Positions 17,537 through 26,004 of a stretch of 26,191 bases of DNA are shown piece after piece. Source of the stretch: Hungatella sp. UBA4396 (GTDB lineage Bacteria; Bacillota; Clostridia; Lachnospirales; Lachnospiraceae); NCBI GenBank assembly GCA_002389905.1, contig DGRE01000006.1, positions 20,914-47,104 of the forward strand, read 5' to 3'. Every line of letters begins with the position of its first letter. Position 1 is the first letter of the stretch. The notes below the pieces were generated by a model. The model had not been told where the DNA came from. It ran no database searches and was given only the letters and a program-made list of their open reading frames with translations. The position numbers were made by a program, and so were the translations under genes.

Positions 17537-18178
17537 ATGAATTATTCCATGAACAATGTCACAATTTTCACCCATCCTCTGATTCAGCACAAAATTTCCA
17601 TCTTGAGAGATAAGAGGACCGGAACCAACGAATTCCGTTCCCTTATTGAGGAAATAGCCATGCTTATGGGCTTTGAAGCATTAAGAGACCTTCCCTTACA
17701 GGATGTGGAGGTGGAAACTCCTTTAGAAACATGTATGACTCCTATGATTGCCGGCAAAAAAATGGCCATTGTCCCTATTCTCCGGGCAGGACTTGGAATG
17801 GTAAACGGAATTTTAGCCCTGGTTCCTTCCGCAAAGGTGGGACACATCGGACTGTACCGGGATGAGGTCACTCACGAGCCTCACGAATATTACTGCAAGC
17901 TGCCAAGCCCTATTGAGCTGAGAACCATTGTTGTCACTGACCCCATGCTGGCAACCGGCGGCTCCGCTGTTGCTGCTGTTGACTTCATCAAAGCCCATGG
18001 CGGCAAACATATTAAATTCATGGCCATCATCGCCGCTCCGGAAGGCTTAAAAAGGCTCCAGGAGGCTCACCCGGATATTCAGATCTACATCGGACATCTG
18101 GACCGCCAGTTAAATGAAAACGCCTACATCTGTCCTGGACTGGGAGATGCAGGAGACCGGATTTTCGGAACTAAATAA
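17537..18178 (+). CDS. upp: Uracil phosphoribosyltransferase
   Basis: A 213-residue enzyme converting uracil and PRPP to UMP. The PRPP-binding loop VVTDPMLATGGSA is near residues 131-143, and the uracil-binding tail GLGDAGDRIFGTK forms the C terminus, as in the family. GAAAGGA lies about ten bases upstream of ATG 17537; a second in-frame ATG four codons later lacks a ribosome binding site. It is cotranscribed with the permease and followed by a terminator. Confidence 0.97.
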   Translation: MNYSMNNVTIFTHPLIQHKISILRDKRTGTNEFRSLIEEIAMLMGFEALRDLPLQDVEVETPLETCMTPMIAGKKMAIVPILRAGLGMVNGILALVPSAKVGHIGLYRDEVTHEPHEYYCKLPSPIELRTIVVTDPMLATGGSAVAAVDFIKAHGGKHIKFMAIIAAPEGLKRLQEAHPDIQIYIGHLDRQLNENAYICPGLGDAGDRIFGTK

Positions 18179-18204
18179 CATCAATCGAAGCAAAACAAAA
18201 ACAG

Positions 18205-18262
18205 AAAAGCTGCCCAGCCATGATCCCCCTTGTATAGGGTTCCCTGGCCGGGCAGCTTTTTA
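18205..18262 (+). terminator. Terminator after upp, possibly bidirectional
   Basis: AAAAGCTGCCC (18205-18215) pairs with GGGCAGCTTTT (18250-18260), with an added GCCA/TGGC pairing after a mismatch, and Ts follow on the + strand. On the - strand the hairpin is followed by TTTTCTGTTTTG, so it could also stop the convergent formate dehydrogenase operon. Confidence 0.85.
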
Positions 18263-18299
18263 CTCTTTAATTTCTAATCTTTAATATAGAAGAAACGGG

Positions 18300-18635
18300 T
18301 TAATAATGTTCTCCGTTTTCATAATAATTTTCTTTTGCCAGTTCGTAAAAAATAATGGTGATTTCTCTTGCTCCTCCAAACTGTTTGTCCAGAGCACTGT
18401 GTATTTCAGCGGCAAGCCGGTCCTGAATCTCCTGTTCCCTCTTAAACCAACTGATTTCAACATAAAGGCTTTGCTTCGTAATATCACTGCCTCCGCTGAA
18501 AACAGTGTTTTCCATGTGTTCAAAGGTGATCCAGTCCTGAGGACAGCCAATGATCCGGGACAACTCCTCCACCGTTTCCAGAGAAAACCTTTTCACATCT
18601 TCTTTTTCTATATTTTTAAAAACCAGTCTGGGCAT
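18300..18635 (-). CDS. DUF1904 family protein
   Basis: A 111-residue cytosolic protein that resembles DUF1904, a small tautomerase-like family of unknown function. It starts MPRL, so removal of the initiator methionine would leave an N-terminal proline, as in 4-oxalocrotonate tautomerases. The segment ITFEHMENTVFSGG and the pattern around SLYVEISWFKREQEIQDRLA fit that fold. GGAGA lies just upstream of ATG 18635. It is the last gene of the operon, 24 bp after moeA. An enzymatic role is only inferred from the N-terminal proline. Confidence 0.75.
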   Translation of the reverse strand: MPRLVFKNIEKEDVKRFSLETVEELSRIIGCPQDWITFEHMENTVFSGGSDITKQSLYVEISWFKREQEIQDRLAAEIHSALDKQFGGAREITIIFYELAKENYYENGEHY

Positions 18636-18659
18636 AATATCTCCTCTCCCTTTTGCACC

Positions 18660-19859
18660 TTATTTCCAATAGAGAATCTCCACAGTCTCTCCCGGCAGGA
18701 TTACGGTCCCCTGCTTCTGGTCGATGATGCAGTTTGAACTGAGTATGCCGGATAAAACAGAGGAGTGGTGTTTTCTCTCTAAAATATGAACCCCGGCTTC
18801 ATCGCAGAAAGCCTGGACAAACCGTCTCCTGTTTGCCTCATTGGCCCTTCCTTCCACCACCGTACGCGTGGTCTTCTTCCAGAAAAGGGATTCATCCCCC
18901 GTCATCTTTGCCATAACAGGCCAGAAAAACAACTGAAAATTGACCATGGCCGCAAGCGGGTAGCCCGACAGACTGAGGATGAGCTTGTCCTTATACTCAC
19001 TCGCCATCACAGGCGTTCCCGGACGCATGTTCACCCCATGAAACAGCCTTTTTGCTCCCATTTTTTCCAATGCTTCCGGGAGAAAATCTTTTTTTCCTAC
19101 AGAAAGAGCTCCTGTGGTGATGATCACATCTGCCTGGCCGGCTTTCTGATCCAGCATAGTAAAAAACAGTTCCGGATCATCAGGGCAGATTTCCATAAAA
19201 GCCACTTGAGCGCCTTGTTCCTTTAGCTTGGCGGCAAGAGCATAGGCGCTGCTGGGATATACTCCAACCTTTCCAAGGGAGCCTGCCAGAGGCACCAGCT
19301 CGCTTCCCGTTGAAATAATACCAACCTCCAGCCTCTGAAACACCTCGATTTCCATGATCCCCATGCTGGCCAGCACGCCGATATGGCCTGCATCCAGGCG
19401 GGTATGGCAGGGAATGATCAAGTTTCCTGCCTCAATATCTTCTCCAATCCTGCAATAATTCTGCCCTGCCTTTACCTCCGCATATATGGCCGCCTTCTCC
19501 TTGCCGTAGTCCGTATCCTCCTGACGGATGACACTGTCATAGCCCTCCGGTATGACAGCACCTGTCATCACCCGGACTGCTGTCATAGGCTTTGCTGAAA
19601 CAGAAAGGTATTCCCCCGCACAAATTTCACCAATCACCTGAAGATGAATTGGCGTTTCTTCTGACGCCCCCCTGGTATCCTGGCTTCTGACCGCATATCC
19701 GTCCATTCCTGATTTAGGAAAATGGGGAACGGAAAAGGTTGCAGTCACATCTTCTGCCGAAATTCTTCCTGAAGCAGATAAAATGTCCAGTTTTTCTGTC
19801 TTTGTTTTACTTTTTACACTGTTTAACAACAGATCAACAGCTTCTTCCAACTCAATCAA
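18660..19859 (-). CDS. moeA: Molybdopterin molybdotransferase, MoeA
   Basis: A 399-residue protein that inserts molybdate into adenylylated molybdopterin. Visible motifs are FPKSGMDGYAV near residues 47-57, GAVIPEGYDSVIRQED, STGSELVP, TTGALSVGKKD, MRPGTPV and SGYPLAAMVNF. The usual forms of the last few are GGVSVG and (P/S)GNP, so a glycine and an asparagine are replaced (Ala and Tyr), while the acidic residues of the STGSEL and VGKKD motifs remain. Translation probably starts at TTG 19859: AAGGAAG lies seven bases upstream and the codon before is a stop, so no upstream ATG is possible. It follows the catalytic formate dehydrogenase gene after a hairpin. The Mo insertion role is likely; divergence leaves some doubt about full activity. 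Confidence 0.9.
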   Translation of the reverse strand: MIELEEAVDLLLNSVKSKTKTEKLDILSASGRISAEDVTATFSVPHFPKSGMDGYAVRSQDTRGASEETPIHLQVIGEICAGEYLSVSAKPMTAVRVMTGAVIPEGYDSVIRQEDTDYGKEKAAIYAEVKAGQNYCRIGEDIEAGNLIIPCHTRLDAGHIGVLASMGIMEIEVFQRLEVGIISTGSELVPLAGSLGKVGVYPSSAYALAAKLKEQGAQVAFMEICPDDPELFFTMLDQKAGQADVIITTGALSVGKKDFLPEALEKMGAKRLFHGVNMRPGTPVMASEYKDKLILSLSGYPLAAMVNFQLFFWPVMAKMTGDESLFWKKTTRTVVEGRANEANRRRFVQAFCDEAGVHILERKHHSSVLSGILSSNCIIDQKQGTVILPGETVEILYWK

Positions 19860-19880
19860 TCAGGTTCTTCCTTTCTATAT

Positions 19881-19918
19881 AAAATCCGGCGTTTCCTCAT
19901 TTCGAAACACCGGATTTT
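19881..19918 (-). terminator. Intercistronic hairpin between fdh catalytic gene and moeA
   Basis: AAAATCCGG (19881-19889) pairs with CCGGATTTT (19910-19918), and GTTTC with GAAAC inside, leaving an 8-base loop. On the - strand the stem ends in TTTTATAT, a weak U tract. It could be a partial terminator or a 3' stabiliser lowering moeA expression relative to the formate dehydrogenase genes. Confidence 0.65.
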
Positions 19919-19932
19919 CTTAAATGATAAGT

Positions 19933-22656
19933 TTAAGCGCGCTTTACCGTCACTGCGCAGACTTTGTACTCCGGAATGCGGGCGATGTCATCGATTGCAA
20001 AATTAGTGATTTTATTTACATTTCCATCTTCAAAGTGGAAGGTCATAAATACTTCCGACGGGAACATCTTATCTCCTACCACGGCTCTTGTTTCAATTTC
20101 GCCCCGGCGGGAAGCCACCTTAACTTTGTCTCCGTTTTTAATTCCTAAAACAACGGCATCTCCCTCGTTGATTTCAATGTAAGAATCTCCGCAGATTTCA
20201 TTAAGGCCCTCGGTCCGCCCTGTCATTGCCCTGGTGTTATAATGATAAAGCATACGTCCGGTAACCATCATAAACGGATACTCTTCATCAGGCATTTCCT
20301 GGGAAGGACGGTATTTTGCAGGATAGAAGTAACCAAGTCCGCGGGAGAACTTCCCAACGTGCATGATGTATGTGCCCTTGCTCTCTTTATCCAGGCAAGG
20401 CCACTGAAGTGTCTCGCCGTTATCCAGACGCTCAAAGCTGATTCCTGCAAAGGACGGTGTCACGCCGGCAATTTCATCCATGATTTCAGATGCTGTCTTT
20501 CTTTCGCAGGCATAGCCCATGCGGTTCATCACATCGTAGAATACATCCGTATCCAGACGCATTTCACCTTCTAAGGTTACGGCCTTGCGGACCCTCTGGA
20601 CGCGGCGCTCCGTATTGGTGAAGGTTCCTTCTTTTTCCGTATAGCTGGTGCCGGGCAGAATCACATCAGCATACTGGGCTGTTTCAGTCATAAACAGCTC
20701 CTGTACCACGAGAAATTCAAGACTTTCCAGTGACTTGATTACATGTGCGGTATCCGGGTCTGTGACCATAGGATCTTCTCCAAAAATATAAAGCCCCTTA
20801 ATCCGGCCATCAATGGCACCCGGCAGAACCTGAGTGGACATAAGACCAGTGGTCTCGCTGAGGGCAACTCCCCATGAGCGTTCAAACTTTTCCCGAACCT
20901 CCTTGTTGGCAACCTTCTGATATCCGGGGAAATCATAAGGCATGCATCCCATATCGCAGGCTCCCTGAACATTGTTCTGCCCACGGAGAGGATTGATTCC
21001 GCAACCGGATTTTCCCAGCTTTCCAACTACCATAGCCAGGTTGGACAGACTCATAACTCCTTCTGTTCCTGTGGAATGCTCTGTCACACCCAGACAGTAA
21101 ATAATGGGCGCTTTTTTTGCCCTGGCATACATCCTTGCAGCATTGCGGATATCTTCGGCATCAATGTGGCAGATTTCAGCCACCTTTTCAGGAGTATAAT
21201 CTTTTACGATTTCAGCCAGCTCTTCAAAGCCCTCGGTCCGCTCCCGGATAAAGTCCATATCCGCAAGTCCTTCTTCAATGATCACATGAATCATTGCATT
21301 GGCAAAGGCGATGTTGGTTCCTGCCTTAATAGGCATATGGATGGCCGCATCTTTCACTAAATCAATTTTACGAGGATCTACCACGATGATCTGGGTGCCC
21401 TTTTGAATGGCCTGGCGGATCTGGGCTCCCACAACCGGATGGGCCTCTGTAGGGTTGGAGCCGATCAGAAGAATCAGGTCAACGTCCTCTGTAATATCCC
21501 GGATGGGGTTGGTCATGGCGCCGGAACCTAAGGTGGTGGCAAGGCCGTGAACAGAAGCGGAATGGCAGACTCTCGCACAGTTATCCACATTGTTGGTGCC
21601 AAAGGCGGTACGCATCATTTTCTGGAACAGGTAATTGTCTTCGTTTGGAGCACGGGAACAGGAAAAGCCTGCATTGGCATCCGCTCCGTATTTCTTTTTA
21701 ATTTCCTTAAAACGGCTGGAAATTAAATCCAGAGCCTCATCCCAGCTTGCCTTTTCAAACTGTCCGTTGCGCTTGATCAGAGGATGGGTGAGACGGTCTC
21801 CGGAATGAACAAATTTATAGGAGCCGAATTTGCCCTTTACGCAGAGAAGTCCCCGGTTTGAAGGTCCGTCGGCAGGATCAACTCCTACCACCTTGTTGTT
21901 TTTCACCAGAAGGTCCATCTGACATCCTGTGGCGCAGTGAGGACAGGTGGTGCGCACCTTTTCCACTTCCCAGGCTCTGTAACGCTTTTCCTGGTCTTTG
22001 GAGGAAAGAGCTCCGGTCGGACAGTTGGACACACAGTTTCCGCAGGATTCACAAATAGATTCTCTCCAGGGAAGCTGATAGCTGGGGCTCATACGGGCAT
22101 CAAAGCCTCTGTTGGAGATGCTGATTACATCCCGGCCCTGAAGCTGCTGGCACACTCTGGTGCAGCGGCGGCACATAATGCATTTTTCCGGGTAAAAGGT
22201 GAAAAACGGATTGCTTTTGTCTGATTCGTTGATTCCCACCCGCTTTCCAAATGTAAAGCTGGTTTTTTCCACTCCATATTCCAGACAGTAATCCTGGAGT
22301 CTGCAGTCACCGTTAGCGGCGCAGCTAAAACATGTAAACACATGGTTGCTGCAAAGAAGGTCCAGTATAAATTTCCGGGACTCCACCACTCTCTCTGAAC
22401 GGGTGGACACCTTCATTCCGGGAGCGCAGTGCTCGGCACAGGAAGGAACAAGTCCGCCCTTTCTTCCTCCCTCAATTTCAACCACGCACATCCGGCAGGA
22501 GCCATCAGGAGCCAGCTCCTTCATATGGCAAAGGGTTGGAATTTCAATATCCAGTGTCTTACAGGCTTCTAATATGGTGGTTCCCTTCTGTACGGAAATG
22601 GCGCGGCCGTCGATTTCCAGCTCAATCATAGAGTTATTTTTCTCTGTTGATAACAC
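19933..22656 (-). CDS. NAD-linked formate dehydrogenase catalytic subunit, cysteine type
   Basis: A 907-residue Mo-bis-MGD enzyme oxidising formate to CO2 (or the reverse). Numbered from the alternative ATG 22677: an N-terminal [2Fe-2S] domain (Cys50, 61, 64, 80), a NuoG-type Cys-rich segment (about 109-131), two [4Fe-4S] sites (CIMCRRC and CESCGNC), the proximal cluster motif CPHCATGC at 245-252, then the molybdopterin domain and C-terminal dinucleotide-binding domain. The metal ligand is Cys371 in RVCHSAS, encoded by TGC, so this is not a selenoprotein. GTG 22656 is chosen because AAGGAGG lies eight bases upstream; ATG 22677 overlaps the NuoF-like stop (TAATG) but lacks a good ribosome binding site. 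The NuoF/NuoE partners imply NAD+ as acceptor. fdhD, needed for such enzymes, is not in the window. Confidence 0.93.
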   Translation of the reverse strand: MLSTEKNNSMIELEIDGRAISVQKGTTILEACKTLDIEIPTLCHMKELAPDGSCRMCVVEIEGGRKGGLVPSCAEHCAPGMKVSTRSERVVESRKFILDLLCSNHVFTCFSCAANGDCRLQDYCLEYGVEKTSFTFGKRVGINESDKSNPFFTFYPEKCIMCRRCTRVCQQLQGRDVISISNRGFDARMSPSYQLPWRESICESCGNCVSNCPTGALSSKDQEKRYRAWEVEKVRTTCPHCATGCQMDLLVKNNKVVGVDPADGPSNRGLLCVKGKFGSYKFVHSGDRLTHPLIKRNGQFEKASWDEALDLISSRFKEIKKKYGADANAGFSCSRAPNEDNYLFQKMMRTAFGTNNVDNCARVCHSASVHGLATTLGSGAMTNPIRDITEDVDLILLIGSNPTEAHPVVGAQIRQAIQKGTQIIVVDPRKIDLVKDAAIHMPIKAGTNIAFANAMIHVIIEEGLADMDFIRERTEGFEELAEIVKDYTPEKVAEICHIDAEDIRNAARMYARAKKAPIIYCLGVTEHSTGTEGVMSLSNLAMVVGKLGKSGCGINPLRGQNNVQGACDMGCMPYDFPGYQKVANKEVREKFERSWGVALSETTGLMSTQVLPGAIDGRIKGLYIFGEDPMVTDPDTAHVIKSLESLEFLVVQELFMTETAQYADVILPGTSYTEKEGTFTNTERRVQRVRKAVTLEGEMRLDTDVFYDVMNRMGYACERKTASEIMDEIAGVTPSFAGISFERLDNGETLQWPCLDKESKGTYIMHVGKFSRGLGYFYPAKYRPSQEMPDEEYPFMMVTGRMLYHYNTRAMTGRTEGLNEICGDSYIEINEGDAVVLGIKNGDKVKVASRRGEIETRAVVGDKMFPSEVFMTFHFEDGNVNKITNFAIDDIARIPEYKVCAVTVKRA

Positions 22657-22676
22657 AGTGTTTTCCTCCTTCTCCA

Positions 22677-23939
22677 TTAACTGATACAGGCTTCGAATTC
22701 ATCTCTATAGCCTTCTAAGGCAGAATTCACAGAAACCGATACCGATTGACCAAGTCCGCATGCGGACAGATAAGTGATATGTTCCAGCATTTTTTCCATT
22801 CTTTCCAGATCGCCCGGTTTTCCTTTGTGGCGCTGGAAGGTGTGGATCATCTCTAAAAGGCGAGTGGTTCCCAGGCGGCAGGGGGTACATTTGCCGCAGG
22901 ACTCATGGACAAAAAATTCAATGACACTGGCAATATAGTCCACCGCATTGACACTGTCATCCATGACCACAATGGCACCTGAGCCGATAGCCAGCTTGTT
23001 AAACCAGAAATCTCCGTAATCGTACATACGGCCTTTGATCTGCTCGCTGGTTCCGATAGGGCCGGACTGTCCGCCGAAATGGCAGAATTTAATGGGCCTT
23101 CCGGTGGAAGTGCCTCCGCCGTATTCTTCGCTGTAGAGAATCTCATCCAAAGGTGTTCCAAGAGGAACCTCGTAAATACCTCTGTTTTTAATGTGTCCTG
23201 ACAGACAGACCAGTTTGGTGCCGCCTCCGTCCTTTGTGCCAAGCTGGAAAAATGCCTCGCCGCCCATATTGATGACGTTTGGAACACAGGCAAAAGATTC
23301 CACATTGTTCACAAGAGTTGGCTTTAAGTAAAGACCTACATCAGCCAGGTGAGGAGGCTTTACTCTTGGACGTCCGGTTTTTCCTTCCACGGAATTTAAG
23401 AGTGCAGAGTTTTCTCCGCAGACATAGGCTCCGCCTCCGGAAACGATGTGTAGCTGAAAGTCAAAGCCCTCTATGCCCATGATCTGATTTCCCAGGTATC
23501 CGGCATCCAGAGCATTGCTCACAGCCTGATGGAAAACTGCCTGAATGTGGCGGTATTCCCCGCGGATATAGATAAATCCGTCATTGGAACCAAAGACGTA
23601 TGCGGCAATCAGCATGCCTTCAATAATGCTGAGAGGGTCTTTATCCAGCAGCATTTTATCCTTAAAGGTGCCCGGTTCTCCTTCATCCGCATTACAGACA
23701 ATGTATTTGGGAGTATCGGCACTTTCGTATAAATGACGCCATTTGCGCCCCAAGGGATAAGCTGCACCGCCTCTTCCGCGAAGCAAAGCGGTATCCAATT
23801 CTTTTAAAATATCTTCTTTGTCCATTGTTACGGCTTTTTTCAGCCCGTCAAAGCCGCCGTATTCTATGTATTCGTTAATCGAAGTGGGATCTTTCATTTT
23901 CCCAATTCGTTTTAACAGGACCGGTTCTTTCATTGCCAT
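22677..23939 (-). CDS. NuoF-like FMN/NADH subunit of formate dehydrogenase
   Basis: A 420-residue flavoprotein related to NuoF, HydB and FdsB. GRGGAAYPLG at residues 55-64 binds FMN, NADEGEPGT at 83-91 binds NADH, and the [4Fe-4S] ligands are Cys348, Cys351, Cys354 and Cys394 (CGKCTPC and SACGLGQ). It lacks the N-terminal thioredoxin-like and C-terminal two-cluster ferredoxin domains present in bifurcating HydB-type proteins, so it is a minimal NAD-reducing module. The start ATG 23939 has AGGGGA about eight bases upstream; a nine-residue longer reading without that support is rejected. It sits between the NuoE-like gene and the catalytic subunit gene in one operon. Confidence 0.93.
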   Translation of the reverse strand: MAMKEPVLLKRIGKMKDPTSINEYIEYGGFDGLKKAVTMDKEDILKELDTALLRGRGGAAYPLGRKWRHLYESADTPKYIVCNADEGEPGTFKDKMLLDKDPLSIIEGMLIAAYVFGSNDGFIYIRGEYRHIQAVFHQAVSNALDAGYLGNQIMGIEGFDFQLHIVSGGGAYVCGENSALLNSVEGKTGRPRVKPPHLADVGLYLKPTLVNNVESFACVPNVINMGGEAFFQLGTKDGGGTKLVCLSGHIKNRGIYEVPLGTPLDEILYSEEYGGGTSTGRPIKFCHFGGQSGPIGTSEQIKGRMYDYGDFWFNKLAIGSGAIVVMDDSVNAVDYIASVIEFFVHESCGKCTPCRLGTTRLLEMIHTFQRHKGKPGDLERMEKMLEHITYLSACGLGQSVSVSVNSALEGYRDEFEACIS

Positions 23940-23958
23940 TGTCTTTTCCCCTTTCCTC

Positions 23959-24444
23959 TTAAACAACTATTTTGTCTCTGCGCAGATCATCAATCAAAGA
24001 AGATACTTTTTCGTCGCTGAGATTGCCAAATACGGTATCTTTGATTTTAATGACCGGGCCGATATCACAGGCTCCCACGCATGGAATATAGTGATAGGCA
24101 AAAAGTCCGTCATCGGTTGTCTTTCCCATGGGCACGCCAAGCTTTTTCTCCAGAGATAAGGCTACCTCTTCAGAACGGGAAAAATGACAAGGTGAGCTGT
24201 TGCAGATTTTAAGGACGTATTTTGCCTGCGGTTTATCCTTTAACATGGCGTAATAGCTGACAATTTCATACACACGGGTTTCCGTCATATGCAGCTCTTT
24301 TGCCACCAGGGCCGCTGTTTCCTGGTCAATATAGCCGCCTTCTGAGGCGAACTGGAGATCAATTAAAATTTCTAAAATATTTTCCTGTTTTTTTCTGTCC
24401 TGCCGAATGATTCTCAGTTTCTCTTCTCTTACCCTTGTATCCAT
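23959..24444 (-). CDS. NuoE-like [2Fe-2S] subunit of formate dehydrogenase
   Basis: A 161-residue thioredoxin-like ferredoxin of the NuoE/HydC/FdsG family. The [2Fe-2S] ligands are Cys81, Cys86, Cys122 and Cys126 (CNSSPC and CVGAC), with the typical Cx4C and Cx3C spacing. An N-terminal helical segment includes the YEIVSYYAM stretch characteristic of the family. It would pair with the NuoF-like flavoprotein and pass electrons between it and the catalytic subunit. ATG 24444 directly follows the stop of the channel gene (TAAATG), with AAGGA eight bases upstream. Confidence 0.93.
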   Translation of the reverse strand: MDTRVREEKLRIIRQDRKKQENILEILIDLQFASEGGYIDQETAALVAKELHMTETRVYEIVSYYAMLKDKPQAKYVLKICNSSPCHFSRSEEVALSLEKKLGVPMGKTTDDGLFAYHYIPCVGACDIGPVIKIKDTVFGNLSDEKVSSLIDDLRRDKIVV

Positions 24445-25269
24445 TTAACTAATCCTTTCTATGACTTTTTTTGGCTCACATTCAATGGCTTGCTTCACCT
24501 TCTGGCTGTTGTGCATCAGACAGCAGGGTAAAGCAAAGGCCAGGGCTCCTCCAATGGCGTTGCCGATAAAAACAATAACGAAATTTTCCATATAAGCTGC
24601 CCAGGTAATCTCAGACGCACCTGAAAAGATAGCTGCAGGAATGACAAAAGCATTTGCCACCACGTGCTGGAATCCAATGGTCACAAAAACCATGATCGGG
24701 AACCACATCCCGAAAATCTTGCCGGCCGAGTCCTTAGCGCCGGTAGCAATCCACACGGCCATACAGACGAAAATATTGCAGCCAACAGCGGAAACCAGAG
24801 CCACCATAGGCGGATCATTGATGCGTGCATTTGCAATGGCAAGGGTTTTATCCAAAAAGGCCCCTTCTGTCATTCCGACGATATGCCCGAAAAGAAAGGC
24901 GATGAGAATGCCTCCCACCATATTCCCCACCATAACCACGATCCAGTTATAGATTAAATCTCCAATGGAATTTTTTTTCTGAAATACACCGATTGTCATG
25001 ACCATCATATTTCCGGTGGCTAATTCTCCTCCCACCAGCACAATTGCCACAAGCCCGATGGGGAACAGACAGCCGCCCATAAAGTTAGCAAAGCTGCCCC
25101 ACTCTGCAGGCATGGTTCCTGAAATTCTGATGCAGGCTAAAAAGCCCTCTGCAATAAATGTACCTCCCAAGATAGAGAGTAAAAATAACCTTAAAAAAGA
25201 TAACTTTGTTTTCGCTTTCGCTTTGTCTCCTAAAATATCTAAAGTTTCTGTCGGACTTAAAAATCCCAT
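24445..25269 (-). CDS. Formate/nitrite transporter (FNT) family channel
   Basis: A 274-residue membrane protein of the FocA/NirC/FdhC family, with six predicted hydrophobic segments. Family signatures are GGELATGNMM near residue 80 and GFQHVVANAFVIP, whose central histidine is the proton-relay residue of the pore. It would carry formate across the membrane for the enzyme encoded downstream. AGGAGGGG immediately upstream fixes ATG 25269; a longer reading frame of 312 residues overlaps mobA and lacks a site. Formate rather than nitrite or hydrosulfide is inferred from the neighbours. Confidence 0.92.
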   Translation of the reverse strand: MGFLSPTETLDILGDKAKAKTKLSFLRLFLLSILGGTFIAEGFLACIRISGTMPAEWGSFANFMGGCLFPIGLVAIVLVGGELATGNMMVMTIGVFQKKNSIGDLIYNWIVVMVGNMVGGILIAFLFGHIVGMTEGAFLDKTLAIANARINDPPMVALVSAVGCNIFVCMAVWIATGAKDSAGKIFGMWFPIMVFVTIGFQHVVANAFVIPAAIFSGASEITWAAYMENFVIVFIGNAIGGALAFALPCCLMHNSQKVKQAIECEPKKVIERIS

Positions 25270-25292
25270 ATTCCCCTCCTGTTCAACACAGT

Positions 25293-25913
25293 TTATTTTT
25301 TTAATATGTTTCGGCCCCATCTTTCTACATCTTCCGGTGTGTTTAAATTGGTGATGGCACTTATCTCTGCCTCGCTTAAACAATAGGTGCCCACCTGCAG
25401 TTCAGAAAAAGCGCTGCGCAGTTTCAATTGGCCTTCTTCAATCTGCTTCCTGAAAGCAGGAAGACAGGACTTATGGTAAAAAGCAAACAACGGTTCCAGC
25501 TTTTCTCCATGGCTGCAAAGCAGAACCTGTTCCCGGCCCAGCTTCCGGTACATCCGGTCAATTAAGCCAAGGTTCATCAACGGCATATCACAGGCCATAA
25601 TAAAAGCATATTCCGTCTGAATCTGCTCTAAGGCAGTGCTGACTCCTCCTATGGGTCCCTTCTGGATATAGCGGTCCTCTAAGATGCCAAACTCTTCAAA
25701 ACCTTCCACACCGGCAAATTTTGACTTTGTATCACTGACAAGAACCACCTGCTCAAACAGTCTCTTTAAGCTTCTGGCTGTCTCCAGCAGCAGATAATGC
25801 TGCTCATCCATGAGAAACGCTTTATCAAAACCCATCCTTTTGCTTCTTCCTCCGCATAAAACTGCGGCTGTCACATTTTTAATTTGTTCATCTGCCTTTT
25901 CGAAAGAAATCAC
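25293..25913 (-). CDS. mobA: Molybdenum cofactor guanylyltransferase
   Basis: A 206-residue NTP-transferase that adds GMP to Mo-molybdopterin, giving the bis-MGD cofactor required by formate dehydrogenase. The nucleotide loop AAVLCGGRSKRMGFDKA is at residues 16-32, with Cys where most relatives have Ala (LAGG). The metal-binding ACDMP is at 107-111. A late segment SAITNLNTPED is typical of MobA. The start is uncertain: GTG 25913 gives the longest frame but overlaps a strong AGGGGGTGAT ribosome binding site, and a second in-frame GTG at 25874 is the other candidate. It is the first gene of the formate dehydrogenase operon, 23 bp ahead of the channel gene. Confidence 0.87.
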   Translation of the reverse strand: MISFEKADEQIKNVTAAVLCGGRSKRMGFDKAFLMDEQHYLLLETARSLKRLFEQVVLVSDTKSKFAGVEGFEEFGILEDRYIQKGPIGGVSTALEQIQTEYAFIMACDMPLMNLGLIDRMYRKLGREQVLLCSHGEKLEPLFAFYHKSCLPAFRKQIEEGQLKLRSAFSELQVGTYCLSEAEISAITNLNTPEDVERWGRNILKK

Positions 25914-25970
25914 CCCCTGTTTCTTTTACTCGCATTAGCCCATTATTTACGGACCCTAAAAAAGTCTTTT

Positions 25971-25989
25971 TTCTAAAAATTTTTTAGAA
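25971..25989. repeat. AT-rich 19-bp palindrome in the mobA leader
   Basis: TTCTAAAAA and TTTTTAGAA form a perfect 9-bp inverted repeat around one central base. It lies inside a run of A and T tracts (25957-26005) that contains further imperfect dyads of the same kind, within the untranslated leader between the predicted start of transcription and mobA. A hairpin RNA would be weak, so a protein-binding or bent-DNA element is more likely. Confidence 0.5.
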
Positions 25990-26004
25990 GTTAAAAAAGT
26001 TTTT

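Noticed and set aside
21565..21567. Possible selenocysteine codon at the formate dehydrogenase active site
   Set aside because: The active-site codon reads TGC (Cys) on the - strand and the frame has no internal TGA.
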